DNA of 64,000 bases from Cupriavidus basilensis (GCF_008801925.2 NZ_CP062804.1:248001-312000), one strand, 5' to 3'. Positions 35,568 through 46,235 are shown, counted from the stretch's first letter. Numbers and translations: made by a program. The notes: generated from the sequence alone by a model not told the origin.

Positions 35568-35969
35568 TCATTGGCGCCGCCGCTCGCGCATGGGGCCGTC
35601 GGCATCGATGCCGCCGCCCGCGCTAAGTGGCCCATCGACGTTGACCGGCCCGTTGACCAGCAGGTTGCCTTCCACCACCAAGGGCCCGTGCACGGTGAGC
35701 GGGCCGTGAAACACCTTTTGCCGCCCTGCGCCAGGCGGCTGTCCATAGACCGGTGGGCGATTGGCAAACCACGCTGCGGTCAGCGGGCCGTGCGCAAGGA
35801 CGCTGCCGTCCACGGTCAGCGTGCCATGGACGGTCAGGGGGCCTTCCACCATCAGCGAGCCGCCGATGGTGAGCGGCCCGGATTCCACCGGCTGGCCATG
35901 TGCCGCCGCGGCTAGCCACAGGGATGCCGCCAGGATTGCGCGGGCCCGCCGGGCAATTTGCGATCTCAT
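35568..35969 (-). CDS. Small exported protein built of short GPLxVxG repeats
   Basis: A 133-residue protein with a signal peptide (RARAILAASLWLAAAAHG) and about ten short units of the form G-P-L-x-V-x-G-x-L (GPLTIGGSLMVEGPLTVHG, then again after a Pro-rich break, GPLTVHGPLVVEGNLLVNG). A six-residue period of this kind usually forms a beta-helix or a bactofilin-like beta stack. RBS GGGAGC fixes the start at 35969. Export and repeat content suggest a surface or periplasmic structural role. I do not recognise a named family. Confidence 0.72.
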   Translation of the reverse strand: MRSQIARRARAILAASLWLAAAAHGQPVESGPLTIGGSLMVEGPLTVHGTLTVDGSVLAHGPLTAAWFANRPPVYGQPPGAGRQKVFHGPLTVHGPLVVEGNLLVNGPVNVDGPLSAGGGIDADGPMRERRRQ

Positions 35970-36137
35970 GACCCGCTCCCAAGGTGTGCGGCGCGTTTTC
36001 CGCAAGCAGCTTCCAACTTAGCGCGCGCGGCGGATGCGTGCAAGCCGAAGCCGGGCTCCGAGCCCTGTTCTTTTGCGGTGCGATCTGCCACCATTGCGCC
36101 CCTTCATTTCACGGCCCCCGGTGGGCGCATCTACGTC

Positions 36138-36665
36138 ATGGCTTCCAGCAAAGCACACCATGCCACCGGATGGGCGGCAGGCCTCGCCGCCGCCGCGGTG
36201 GTCGCCAAGTCTGGTGCCGGTGGCCCTTATCACATGGCCGCGGTGCTTGCCTTTTTTGCGGGCGTGGCCGGTGGCGGCGCGCCTGACTGGCTGGAGGTCG
36301 CCTGGTGGTCCAGATCCCGGCGGCTGTGGATCACACACCGCACCTGGACGCACTGGGGCATCGCCTGGCTGGCGCTGCTGGTGTTTGCGCACCGTGCCCT
36401 GGGCACGCACGCGCTGGCCGCGCCGGCGTTCGGGTTTGCCTGTGGCGGGCTCATGCACTTGCTGGCCGATTGGCCCAACCCACTCGGCGTGCCCTGGATT
36501 CTCGGGCGGCATTCGCTGAACTGGTGGAAGAGCGGACGCTGCGATCTGCTGGTGGTCGCGGCTTCGTGGATGGGCGCACTGGCGTTGTCGCGCCACGTGT
36601 GGTTCCACGGCACGCACGGGCTGGACTTGTTCCAGTACTTGCGGGCCTGGCACCTGCGGGCCTGA
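36138..36665 (+). CDS. YdjM-like inner-membrane metal-dependent hydrolase family protein (DUF457)
   Basis: This 175-residue membrane protein has the family pattern: HHATGWAAG at the start, GGGAPDWLE in the first third, HRTWTHW in the centre and GGLMHLLADWPNPLGVPW towards the end, with His and Asp residues grouped as in metal-binding sites, and about four membrane segments. E. coli YdjM is LexA-regulated; no LexA box was evident here. The start at 36138 lacks a good ribosome site but begins at conserved residues. Confidence 0.8.
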   Translation: MASSKAHHATGWAAGLAAAAVVAKSGAGGPYHMAAVLAFFAGVAGGGAPDWLEVAWWSRSRRLWITHRTWTHWGIAWLALLVFAHRALGTHALAAPAFGFACGGLMHLLADWPNPLGVPWILGRHSLNWWKSGRCDLLVVAASWMGALALSRHVWFHGTHGLDLFQYLRAWHLRA

Positions 36666-36705
36666 GTGTCCGGGCACTTGAGCGCGTGAGCGTCTGAGCG
36701 CGCGC

Positions 36706-36736
36706 ACAAAAAAAGAGGCGGCCACGAGGGGCCGCC
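36706..36736 (-). terminator. Rho-independent terminator
   Basis: GGCGGCC (36717-36723) pairs with GGCCGCC (36730-36736) around a six-base loop. An A-run upstream on the plus strand gives a T-run on the minus strand, so it ends transcription of the minus-strand gene that stops at 36860. Confidence 0.75.
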
Positions 36737-36859
36737 GATCGGGAATGTCGAGGGAGGCAATTCCCTCACAGAAGGCTAACGGCGCGCCAAAGTGCAACAT
36801 GAACCCCACCGACGTGGGGTGATGATTTAGGCATATCGAGAGGTGGCCGGCGGCCGGCT

Positions 36860-37693
36860 TCAAGCCTCCAGGCAGGTCGCCGCCGTGCCGGGCTGGCTCG
36901 CGTCCGCGTCGTGCTGCCTTTGCCGTCGCACCGCCGCCACCAGTTCGTCATGCGCGGCGTCGAGCCATGCGGTGCGATGGCGCACAGGGTCCCGCGGGGA
37001 GAGTGCATCGACGCTGACCTCGCGCAGGAAGTACTTCACCATGCTGCCCGCGCGCGCGGGCACAGGCATCATGCCCAGCAGTTGCCGGCGCTGCAGCAGG
37101 CCACGGTCAGCGGCATGGCCCAGCGCGGACCACGCGGTGCGCCCCAGCGCCAGATAGAGCGCCTGGTCATCCATCTGCCCGAGCGCGCCGAGGAACAGGT
37201 TCTCGAACACCCTGCGCAGCATCGGCACCGCCATCAGTTCTTCCAGGTCGCCATCGAAAGCCAGGCCGCGCCGCGTGGTGGCATAGGGCAGCAAGGCCAG
37301 CGGCTGCAGCCGCTCGAAGCCTTCGTCCCAGAGCGCCGCGGCGCCGGGCAGGCCGACCAGTTGCGCGATGCCGAAGTGATCCAGCATGCGAATCAGGTTG
37401 GGCCGCACGAGCGGGCCGCCAAGTTCCGCGCGCCGTTTGTTCTCGCGCTGGATGGTGCGCCCGGGCGCATGCCGCTGCAGCAGGCTCTCGGTCAGCTCCG
37501 CCGCCAGCTGCACGTGGGTGTGCCCGGGCGTGGTGCTCACCAATACCAGCCGCGCGTGCTCATGGCTGTGTTCGAACGGCACGTAGCACATCGTGTAGAT
37601 GCCATCGCGATCCACCAGCACCGGTTTGTCGATCACGGCTGTCGCCGCTGCGCGCCGGATGCGCGTGCAGTACTCTTCCAGGTAATTCGCCAA
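36860..37693 (-). CDS. Conserved hypothetical protein
   Basis: This 277-residue soluble protein starts with TTG at 37693, with GGGGAC upstream and no better start in frame. Notable segments are VLVSTTPGHTHVQLAAELTE, ENKRRAELGGPLVRPNLIRM and YATTRRGLAFDGDLEELM. The TTPGHTH turn followed by helices faintly recalls uracil-DNA-glycosylase-like folds, but the catalytic motifs of that family are not visible, so no function is assigned. It has a charged, unstructured tail (RRQRQHDADASQPG). It is monocistronic with its own terminator. Confidence 0.7.
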   Translation of the reverse strand: MANYLEEYCTRIRRAAATAVIDKPVLVDRDGIYTMCYVPFEHSHEHARLVLVSTTPGHTHVQLAAELTESLLQRHAPGRTIQRENKRRAELGGPLVRPNLIRMLDHFGIAQLVGLPGAAALWDEGFERLQPLALLPYATTRRGLAFDGDLEELMAVPMLRRVFENLFLGALGQMDDQALYLALGRTAWSALGHAADRGLLQRRQLLGMMPVPARAGSMVKYFLREVSVDALSPRDPVRHRTAWLDAAHDELVAAVRRQRQHDADASQPGTAATCLEA

Positions 37694-37946
37694 AATGTCC
37701 CCGCCTCACCACGATTTCTCTCTGGTACAGCCGCCCTGTAGCCGGGCTTACCTTTGCTAGCATGGTAGGCGGCGACCGGACGCCAGGCAAAGCGGGCGGT
37801 GCCGCTTGCTGCCTGTGGCAACACTGGGTGTGTGGGCCAGCGAACCAATCGCGCGGGTACACCATCCCAATGAAGGATGGACGCAACCGGCTTACCCGGG
37901 CATTCATGGCGACGTTGGATCGGTGGTTTGACGGGTGGCGCGGCGC

Positions 37947-39353
37947 TCAGTGTGCGGCATCGTGCTGGCCTACGGCAGGCCGCACCGCGGTGCGTGGCCG
38001 TGCCGAGGCGATCAGCAGCGCGGCGGTGGCAACAAAGGCGGGCAGCGAGAGCAGGCCGAAGATCTTGCCAAAGCTCCATCCCAATCCCAGGATCTGCGCG
38101 CCCAGCAGCGCGCCGACGATGCCGCCAAAGCGTCCAATGCCCAGCATCCAGGCCACGCCGGTGGCCCGGCATTGCGTGGGATAGAAGCCGGCGGCCAGCG
38201 TGGGCATGGAGGATTGCGCGCCGTTCATGCAGGTGCCGGCGGCAAACACCAGCACGCCAAGCAGGAACACGTCCCCGGCGCCGTGGCCCACCGCATAGAC
38301 CAGCGCGCCAGTCAGCGCGTAGGTGCCGGCCACGATGCGCCACGGATGGCCGCGGTCCATCAGCCAGCCCACGGTCAGCGTACCGATGCCACCGCCCAGG
38401 GGGAACAGCGCGGTGATGAGCGCCGCCTTCTCGATCGGGTAGCCCGCATCGGCGAACAGCGTCGGCAGCCAGCTCGTCAGCAGGTAGAAGATCAGCAGCC
38501 CCATGAAGTACGTGGTCCACAGCAACACGGTGCCGGTGCGGAACTGCGGCATCAGGATGGTGCGCAGCGAGGAAGCGCCGGTGGGCGCGGCCTCTTGCAC
38601 ATGAAAGCGCTCGTCTGCGCGCAGCACGCCCGGGTGGACCTTGGACAACGCGGCTGCGATGCGCGCGTCCGGGGCCTTGCGCGCCACCAGGAAACGCACG
38701 GACTCCGGCAGGAAGAAGATCAGCAGCACGGCCAGCAGCAGCGGCGCAACGCCGCCCACCAGCAGCACCGAATGCCAGCCATAGTGCGGAATCAGCCAAG
38801 CCGCGGCAAAACCCCCGGCCGAGGAGCCCAGCGTAAAACCGCAGAACATGGCGTTGACCGCCAGCGAGCGCCGCCGCGTGGGCGCGTACTCGGACATCAG
38901 CGTGACCGCGTTCGGCATGGCCGCGCCCAGGCCGAGGCCGGTCAGGAAACGCAGGACCGTGAGCGCTTCGAGCGAAGTCGAAAAAGCCGATGCCACGCTC
39001 CAGCCACCGAAGCACAGCACCGAGCCGACCAGCACACCCTTGCGGCCAAAGCGGTCGGCCAGCGGGCCCGCCACCAGCGCGCCGGCAGCCAGGCCGAACA
39101 AGGCCGCGCTCATCACCGGCCCGAGATGGGCGCGGCTGACGCCCCACTCCTTGGCCAGCATCGGCGCGATAAAGCCAATCGCCGCGGTGTCGAAGCCATC
39201 GGCCGCCACAATCAGGAAGCACAGGATCAGGATGATCCACTGGAAGCGCGAGAACGGCTGGCTGTCGATGAACTGCTGGACGTCGATGCCGGCGCCGGCA
39301 TGGCGCGCACGGTCAGGGGATGCGGCCGGCTGGCCGCTGCTTGGGGGCGTCAT
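37947..39353 (-). CDS. Aromatic acid:H+ symporter, MFS AAHS family (PcaK/BenK-like)
   Basis: This 468-residue transporter has twelve membrane segments and the aromatic-acid symporter signatures: ADGFDTAAIGF in the first segment and GPLADRFGRKG in the loop between segments 2 and 3. LPESVRFL marks the end of segment 6. RBS AGGAGACC precedes the ATG. It lies 100 bases downstream of pobA on the same strand, so 4-hydroxybenzoate is the likely cargo (PcaK role), with protocatechuate or related acids as alternatives. Confidence 0.9.
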   Translation of the reverse strand: MTPPSSGQPAASPDRARHAGAGIDVQQFIDSQPFSRFQWIILILCFLIVAADGFDTAAIGFIAPMLAKEWGVSRAHLGPVMSAALFGLAAGALVAGPLADRFGRKGVLVGSVLCFGGWSVASAFSTSLEALTVLRFLTGLGLGAAMPNAVTLMSEYAPTRRRSLAVNAMFCGFTLGSSAGGFAAAWLIPHYGWHSVLLVGGVAPLLLAVLLIFFLPESVRFLVARKAPDARIAAALSKVHPGVLRADERFHVQEAAPTGASSLRTILMPQFRTGTVLLWTTYFMGLLIFYLLTSWLPTLFADAGYPIEKAALITALFPLGGGIGTLTVGWLMDRGHPWRIVAGTYALTGALVYAVGHGAGDVFLLGVLVFAAGTCMNGAQSSMPTLAAGFYPTQCRATGVAWMLGIGRFGGIVGALLGAQILGLGWSFGKIFGLLSLPAFVATAALLIASARPRTAVRPAVGQHDAAH

Positions 39354-39453
39354 GGTGCGGGTCTCCTGCTATGCCGCTCGTTGGCGGCGAATGCTCTGGT
39401 TCTCTTGGTGTCTCAAGGCGTGCCGCGTGGCCTCGCGCGCGGATTCGGCGTAT

Positions 39454-40653
<1,200 letters not shown>

Positions 40654-40654
40654 T

Positions 40655-40684
40655 TATTGAACGTAACTACTGAACGTAACAATA
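40655..40684 (-). promoter_or_regulatory. Repeat element upstream of pobA, candidate regulator site
   Basis: The ten-base sequence TGAACGTAAC occurs twice, at 40658-40667 and 40671-40680, with a period of 13. The pair is flanked by TATTG and its complement CAATA. It lies 32-61 bases before pobA. Repeated elements before pobA-type genes usually bind an AraC- or IclR-type regulator; none is encoded beside it. Confidence 0.5.
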
Positions 40685-40912
40685 GCGGCGCCAGGGACGG
40701 GAGGGAATAGACGGAACGAACCATCAGCAGGACAAAACGAACATCCGCATCTGGCGCGGAATGTGCCGAAATATCCTGTCGATGCTGGGGGAAACCCTAG
40801 GTTTTGGATTGGATTTGGCCGGATTTTTACTATTTTCCGGCGTGCGCGGTGACGCGTCCGGGCGCGCGGTCCGCGCGCGATAGCCTTCACATTCCATACA
40901 TGCCGATGCGCT
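40685..40912. other. Intergenic region, nothing further seen
   Basis: Together with the repeat element above, these bases separate pobA from the small zinc-ribbon gene. An AT-rich patch at about 40800-40840 may hold a pobA promoter. The open frame that crosses it on the minus strand is Arg-rich with no family features and is not counted as a gene. Confidence 0.4.
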
Positions 40913-41203
40913 TCAACGGCCCGAGCGCTGTTCCTTGCGGCAAGCCTTGCAAATGTGTTCAAGGCCGTCCTGGCGGCGGGTGTCCCGCGCGAAAAACTCG
41001 CCGTCAGCCGGCCAGTGCTCTGCGCAGTGACGGCAGAGCTTGAGCGGGCCGATATCCGACATCAGGACGTCGCCAGCGGTAACGTTGGCCTGCGGGGCGC
41101 GAGCGCGGCGCGCGGGGCGCGTGTGCGGTGTGGGCGTGTCTTGCATGGCGCTTGCGGTGAAGGTGCCGTGGTTCTCGTGCAGCAGGGCGGCGTGATCGTA
41201 CAT
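40913..41203 (-). CDS. Small zinc-ribbon protein
   Basis: A 96-residue protein with two CxxC pairs in the C-terminal half (LCRHCAEHWP and HICKACRKEQ), spaced by about 27 residues with FFARDTRRQDGL between. This is a zinc-ribbon arrangement seen in small phage-like and HNH-associated proteins. The N-terminal half is Pro/Arg/Ala-rich and probably disordered. Function unknown. Confidence 0.65.
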   Translation of the reverse strand: MYDHAALLHENHGTFTASAMQDTPTPHTRPARRARAPQANVTAGDVLMSDIGPLKLCRHCAEHWPADGEFFARDTRRQDGLEHICKACRKEQRSGR

Positions 41204-41377
41204 GGGCTTTCCTTGCCTTGAAAATGGGGGAAATGGGCCAGTGAGGGTTGGGGTGCGCAGCCGGATCCGGCTGCGCTGCTGAAATACCCCGTTACGAAAT
41301 GGCGCGTGGTTGACGCTCCGATGGCTTGGGTAATCGATGGCCGAGCGGTGCGATACCCGCGCGTGCGCCAGCGTGGT

Positions 41378-41479
41378 TCACTGGGACAACATGCCCGAGC
41401 AGGCCATCAGCAGCCATCCGATGGCAGCACAGCCGCCCAGCCAGCCGAGCAGCACCAACACGATGGTGGACCACTTCAT
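41378..41479 (-). CDS. Possible small membrane protein
   Basis: A 33-codon frame whose product is almost entirely one hydrophobic segment (IVLVLLGWLGGCAAIGWLLM). The frame stays open upstream to 41566 with a polar, Cys/Pro-containing extension. No strong ribosome site is seen. It could be a real single-span protein or a chance frame. Confidence 0.35.
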   Translation of the reverse strand: MKWSTIVLVLLGWLGGCAAIGWLLMACSGMLSQ

Positions 41480-41830
41480 CGGAGCCGCCGCGCGTGCGCG
41501 GCAGGAAGTCGGGTTGCGTGAGAAAGGGAGCGGCTCATGCGTACTTTCCTTGGAGTGGCAAGACAAGGCTTGCTCAAGGGGGGCAGCTTAGCGAGCCTGC
41601 GGCGTCAATGTATGTCCGGGTTGTAAGAAAATGTGCACGCGCCAATGTGCTGCGGCCCGGCATGGCCTACCAACGCCTTTGCCGTCCGGCCCCACTACCG
41701 GAGCGCGCGAGGCAAGCGCCCGGGAAGGCGCCTTCCCGGGCAGCCGCGGGCGTGCGCGTGGGCAATCGGGAGCCTGCCTATAATGCCGGATCCGACACCC
41801 ATCCCGCCGCGCGCGGCGCCAAGGCCAGCC

Positions 41831-43564
41831 ATGACGATCCTGCTCGATACCTCCATCCCGCACACACTGGATACCCTGGTTGAGCGCGTTGCGGCGATGC
41901 CCGGCGTACAGGTGCAAGCCTGGGTCTTCGACGCCGTTGCCACGCGCCGCGCGGCCGAACAGCGGCTTGCCGCCGCTGGCGTGCAGGCGGCGATCCACAG
42001 CGCTTACAAGCCGCTGCTGCATTTCTTCCTCGAAGCATTGGCGCTGGAACGCGATGGCGGCCGCCTCGCCGCCGCGGGCGAGATTTCCGTGCGCCTGCCC
42101 GCGGCCGCGACGGCGGCACAGTCACAGCGCTTCAGGCTTGAAGCCTATCCGCTTGCCGGCATGCTGCCGCAAGGCAGCCTTCGCCTGAGCGAAGGCGACG
42201 ACGAAGGCCACTATGTCGTTGACCTGGACGGCATTGCCCACCGCGTGTTCGTGCCGCTCGCGGCCTCTGGCGCGCCGTGCGGGTGGCTGCGTTTGTCGCG
42301 CGATGGCGCCGTGCTGGAGGACGGCCCGCTCGCCACCGAGTACGAACTGGCATTCGCCGCAGCCATGGATGCGATCCGCGGCCATGCGTGGGGCCGGCAG
42401 GGACCCTATTTCGATGTGCTTCGCATCGCCATCGACACGGGCGGCATCGAGCGCCGGCTGTCCTATCAGGACGAATGCATCAGCACGCGCGAGGCTCTGC
42501 ACGAGGACCTGTATTTCTCCATTCTGGAGTTCTTCCAGGATCGCGCCGGCTTGCCGCGTGGCGACCGCACTTTGCAGCCCGGCCAGATCGTGCCTGAGAT
42601 CCGCCACGCGGAGGGTGCCACGCGGGTGCGGGTGGCATTGCTGCCGCACCCGCACGTCGCGGCCGTGACGCCGGCTGACGCAGCTGCGGCCCCTCTGTCC
42701 CCGAGTGCGCTTGCCGGACTCTCGCAGCCCCTGACGCCAGAGGAGGCCGGCGTCGAGATGCATGCCTTGGGCGGCAAGCGCTTCAGCGTGCTTTCCACGC
42801 AGGGGCGCGTGGTCCACGGCACCCACATCGAAGGTTCGCTGCCCGGGCTGGTGATTTCCGGTGGCCAGCATGCCAACGAAACATCCGGCGTGGTGGGGGC
42901 GCTGCGCGCGGCGCATGCGCTCAAGCAGCGGCCGCATGCGCACTTTGCCCTGATCGCCTTGGAGAACCCGGACGGCGCGGCCTTGCATGTGCAGTTGCGC
43001 GAGGACAATCCGCGCCATATGTCGCATGCCGCGCGTTACACCGCGCTGGGCGACGACCTGGAGGCGCGCACGGCGCCGCCCTTCGTGGAGAAAGCGGCCC
43101 GGCTGGAAGCCATCGAGCGCACCGGTGCCGGGCTGCACATGAGCCTGCACGGCTACCCCGCCCACGAATGGACGCGGCCGCTCACCGGCTACGTGCCGCC
43201 GGGCTTCGAGACCTGGACCATTCCCAAGGGCTTCTTCCTGATCCTGCGCCACCACGCCGGGCGCGATGGCATGGCGTTCATGCAGGCGCTGACCGCGCAA
43301 CTGGCGGCTTCACCGGATCTGGCTGCGTTCAATGCCCGCCAGCTGGCGACCTGGGGCAACCACGCCGGTGAAGTGCCGTTCCCGGTGCTAAACGGCATTC
43401 CCTGCATGATCTTCGAGGATTCCCGGTCAACGGTGCCGTTTACGCTGGTCACCGAATTTCCGGACCAGACGGTCTATGGCGATGCGTTTCGCCTGGCGCA
43501 CACCACCCAGATGCGGGCGGTGCTGGCGGCGGCGGAGCTGTATTGGGCGGGTTTGCTGGGTTGA
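41831..43564 (+). CDS. M14-family zinc metallocarboxypeptidase-like protein
   Basis: This 577-residue protein has a long N-terminal domain of about 300 residues without recognisable family features, then a peptidase M14 domain. The zinc ligands His347 and Glu350 are in GQHANETSG (HxxE), with a third His probably in MSLHGYPAHEW. The catalytic Glu is likely in MIFEDSRS near 535. There is no signal peptide, so it is cytoplasmic. The N-terminal half includes DVLRIAIDTGGIERR and QIVPEIRH, which may form substrate-recognition modules. Similar two-part M14 proteins exist in Burkholderiales; the substrate is unknown. Confidence 0.82.
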   Translation: MTILLDTSIPHTLDTLVERVAAMPGVQVQAWVFDAVATRRAAEQRLAAAGVQAAIHSAYKPLLHFFLEALALERDGGRLAAAGEISVRLPAAATAAQSQRFRLEAYPLAGMLPQGSLRLSEGDDEGHYVVDLDGIAHRVFVPLAASGAPCGWLRLSRDGAVLEDGPLATEYELAFAAAMDAIRGHAWGRQGPYFDVLRIAIDTGGIERRLSYQDECISTREALHEDLYFSILEFFQDRAGLPRGDRTLQPGQIVPEIRHAEGATRVRVALLPHPHVAAVTPADAAAAPLSPSALAGLSQPLTPEEAGVEMHALGGKRFSVLSTQGRVVHGTHIEGSLPGLVISGGQHANETSGVVGALRAAHALKQRPHAHFALIALENPDGAALHVQLREDNPRHMSHAARYTALGDDLEARTAPPFVEKAARLEAIERTGAGLHMSLHGYPAHEWTRPLTGYVPPGFETWTIPKGFFLILRHHAGRDGMAFMQALTAQLAASPDLAAFNARQLATWGNHAGEVPFPVLNGIPCMIFEDSRSTVPFTLVTEFPDQTVYGDAFRLAHTTQMRAVLAAAELYWAGLLG

Positions 43565-43583
43565 GGGGGCGCGCTGCGCGCCT

Positions 43584-43784
43584 TTAGTGGATCGTGCGTG
43601 TCACCTTGGCGTGCGGCACCTTTGCCGCCGCCGTGTTTTCAGGCGTTGCGCCTTCGTCCTGCTCGATCATGGTGGCCGCGAGGCTGAGCGCAGCCTGCAT
43701 CTCTTCGTGCGACAGACCGGAAGATAGCGCAAGCCGCACCGCCAGGGACGCCAGTCGGGCGACTTCATAACTCGGGATGCTCAT
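43584..43784 (-). CDS. Small conserved-looking hypothetical protein
   Basis: A 66-residue soluble protein starting MSIPSYEVARLASLAVRLAL, with two amphipathic helices and a basic tail ending KVTRTIH. The ribosome site AAGGAGCTGAG is excellent, which supports the start at 43784 and the reality of the gene. No known domain is seen. Confidence 0.65.
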   Translation of the reverse strand: MSIPSYEVARLASLAVRLALSSGLSHEEMQAALSLAATMIEQDEGATPENTAAAKVPHAKVTRTIH

Positions 43785-43979
43785 CTCAGCTCCTTGTCCT
43801 CGTGTCAATGCTCGTGTCAACGCCATGGCAAGCCCTGCCGCGCCGGGCGGCGGGGCCGCTGGCGCGCCATATCGGCAGATTCGGCCGCCGGCACATGCTT
43901 GCACCGGGGCCTGTCAATCTCCAGTATGGTTCACGGCGAGCTTCGCCGCCCGAAGAGAATCCAGCAATGCTGCCTGGCC

Positions 43980-44897
43980 TCAGGCGGGCAGGAAGCCTTC
44001 CACGGTGAGATAGCGCTCGCCGGTGTCGTAGTTGAAGCCCAGCACCGTGGCGCCGGCCGGCAGGTCCGGCAGCTTCTGCGCGATCGCGGCCAGGGTGGCG
44101 CCCGACGAAATACCCACCAGCATGCCCTCCTCGCGCGCGGCGCGGCGCGCCATTTCGCGTGCCGGCTCGGCGTCGACCTGGATCACGCCATCGAGCAGGG
44201 CGGTATCCAGGTTGCGAGGGATGAAGCCGGCGCCGATGCCCTGGATCGGGTGGGGCGCGGGCGCGCCGCCGGAAATGACCGGCGATGCGACCGGCTCGAC
44301 GGCGTAGACCTTCAACGCGGGCCACTTCTGCTTGAGCACGCGGGCGCAGCCGGTGATATGCCCACCCGTGCCCACGCCGGTGACCAGGGCGTCGATGCCC
44401 TGCGGGAAGTCCGCCAGGATTTCCAGCGCGGTGGTGTTGACGTGGGCCTCGATATTGGCGGGGTTCTCGAATTGCTGCGGCATCCAGGCGCCCGGCGTGG
44501 CCGCCACCAGCTCCTCGGCGCGGGCAATGGCACCCTTCATGCCTTTTTCGCGCGGGGTCAGGTCGAAGGTGGCGCCATAGGCCAGCATCAGGCGGCGGCG
44601 CTCCACCGACATGCTGTCCGGCATCACCAGCACCAGCTTGTAGCCCTTGACCGCCGCCACCATGGCAAGGCCGATCCCGGTATTGCCCGAGGTGGGCTCG
44701 ATGATGGTGCCGCCCGGCTTGAGCACGCCGGATTGCTCGGCTGCCTCGACCATCGACAACGCGATGCGGTCCTTGATGGAGCCTCCCGGGTTGGCGCGCT
44801 CGGACTTGATCCAGACCTGATGGGTATCGCCAAAGAGCCGCTGAACACGGATATGGGGCGTATTGCCAATGGTCTGCAGGATGTTGTCGGCCTTCAT
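43980..44897 (-). CDS. cysK: Cysteine synthase family PLP enzyme
   Basis: This 305-residue enzyme makes L-cysteine from O-acetylserine and sulfide. The PLP lysine is Lys42 ([10 protein letters not shown]), the substrate loop is TSGNTG near 69-74, and the phosphate-binding loop is [10 protein letters not shown] near 174. Length and motifs fit CysK (O-acetylserine sulfhydrylase A) slightly better than CysM. Its own promoter region is short (126 bases to the cyclase gene upstream), and it may be co-transcribed with it. Confidence 0.9.
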   Translation of the reverse strand: MKADNILQTIGNTPHIRVQRLFGDTHQVWIKSERANPGGSIKDRIALSMVEAAEQSGVLKPGGTIIEPTSGNTGIGLAMVAAVKGYKLVLVMPDSMSVERRRLMLAYGATFDLTPREKGMKGAIARAEELVAATPGAWMPQQFENPANIEAHVNTTALEILADFPQGIDALVTGVGTGGHITGCARVLKQKWPALKVYAVEPVASPVISGGAPAPHPIQGIGAGFIPRNLDTALLDGVIQVDAEPAREMARRAAREEGMLVGISSGATLAAIAQKLPDLPAGATVLGFNYDTGERYLTVEGFLPA

Positions 44898-45023
44898 TCA
44901 GTATCTCCAGGGATGGTTTCGAACCGGACTAGCAAACGGGTCCGGACAAGCATGCACTGGAGGATTCTAGCGGGCGGCGCGTCGGCAATGCGATTTCGCC
45001 GTCATATTGGCTTGCGCCAGCGC

Positions 45024-46235
45024 TTAGTGGCAGGCCTCGGCGCGTGCGGGCAGGCAGCGCGCCGGCAGCGCTTCCAGCTCGGAGGCGAGCACGACCCGGC
45101 CCCGGCCACGCCGCTTGGCTTCATACAAGGCGCGGTCCGCACTGCCAAACAGCTTGTCCCAGGTGGCAGCCCCACCGTCCTCGCGCTCGCGGATCTGCGC
45201 AACGCCGATGCTGGCGCTGGCGAACCCGCCAAGCTCGTGGGGCAATGCGATGGCGCGGATGCCACGCAGGATGCGGTTGGCCAGCAGGAGGGCATCGGCT
45301 TCGGTGGTATGCGGGCAAAGCACGCAGAACTCCTCACCGCCGTAGCGGCCCGCGAGGTCGGCGCTGCGGTGCGTTTCCCTCAGGACGCGGCCGATCTGCT
45401 GCAGGATGCGGTCGCCGGCGCGGTGGCCACTGCTGTCGTTGATGTACTTGAAGCGGTCGATGTCGATCACCAGGCAGCTCAGCGGATGGCCGTGGCGGTT
45501 GAATTCGGCGGCCAGCACCATCGCCGCGCCGTCCATGGCACCGCGGTTCAGCAGCCCCGTCAATGCGTCGAGGCGTGCCTGCTTTTCCTGCTCGGCCAGC
45601 ATGGCATCCATGGTCATCAGGGTGAAGCCCGCCAGGCCAGCGAGGATCGCGACAAAGGCGGGCAGCAGGCGCAGCTGGAGCAAGGCCTCTGCGCTCAGGG
45701 CCGGCATCGGGGTGCCGGCTTCCAGCACCGCGTACAACCCGCAGCATTGCGCCAGCAGTTGCAGGCCGCAAGCGGCAAGCACCAGCGGGCGGCTGCGGCG
45801 GGTCAGCGCGAGCGGGCGTTGCAACTGGCAGGCCAGGGTGAAGCAGGCGGTGATGGCTGCCACCACGTAGCCGGTGACTTCGGCCGGGCGGCTGCCGCTG
45901 CCTAGCGCAGCGGCGGCCAGCACGGCAGAGATGGCAAGCACGCCGGCGGTGAGCCGCGCGGGTGCCGAAGGGTGGCCACCGGTCAGCGATACGCCGCGAT
46001 GGGTCAGCAACTGTGCGGCCACGCCCAGGGCGGGCGCCACCAGCAAGAACCAGGCGGGCCCGCCGCGCGCGTCGATCACCAACAGGCCCGCGGCGCAGGC
46101 CAGCACCTGGCCGGCGACCCATGCGCGGCCCACGGCGCTCTGGCGCAAAGCCAGCATCAGGGCCGCGAGGATGATTTGCGTGGCGGTGAACAGGACAAGC
46201 AGTGCCATCACGGCAGTGCCCTCATCTGACTGCAT
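45024..46235 (-). CDS. Membrane-bound diguanylate cyclase
   Basis: This 403-residue protein has about seven N-terminal membrane segments (residues 10-225) and a C-terminal GGDEF domain. The active-site motif is GGEEF (299-303), an accepted active variant, and the inhibitory I-site RSAD (290-293) lies exactly five residues before it. It should make c-di-GMP from GTP with product feedback. The start at 46235 follows GGGGATC; ATG at 46208 is an alternative. It is divergent from the pel operon across 867 bases, so it is a good candidate for local control of Pel synthesis. Confidence 0.93.
   Translation of the reverse strand: MQSDEGTAVMALLVLFTATQIILAALMLALRQSAVGRAWVAGQVLACAAGLLVIDARGGPAWFLLVAPALGVAAQLLTHRGVSLTGGHPSAPARLTAGVLAISAVLAAAALGSGSRPAEVTGYVVAAITACFTLACQLQRPLALTRRSRPLVLAACGLQLLAQCCGLYAVLEAGTPMPALSAEALLQLRLLPAFVAILAGLAGFTLMTMDAMLAEQEKQARLDALTGLLNRGAMDGAAMVLAAEFNRHGHPLSCLVIDIDRFKYINDSSGHRAGDRILQQIGRVLRETHRSADLAGRYGGEEFCVLCPHTTEADALLLANRILRGIRAIALPHELGGFASASIGVAQIREREDGGAATWDKLFGSADRALYEAKRRGRGRVVLASELEALPARCLPARAEACH

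Noticed and set aside
40654..40962. A 102-codon minus-strand frame upstream of pobA
   Set aside because: It is Arg/Pro-rich, has no family features or ribosome site, and overlaps the zinc-ribbon gene and the candidate operator.
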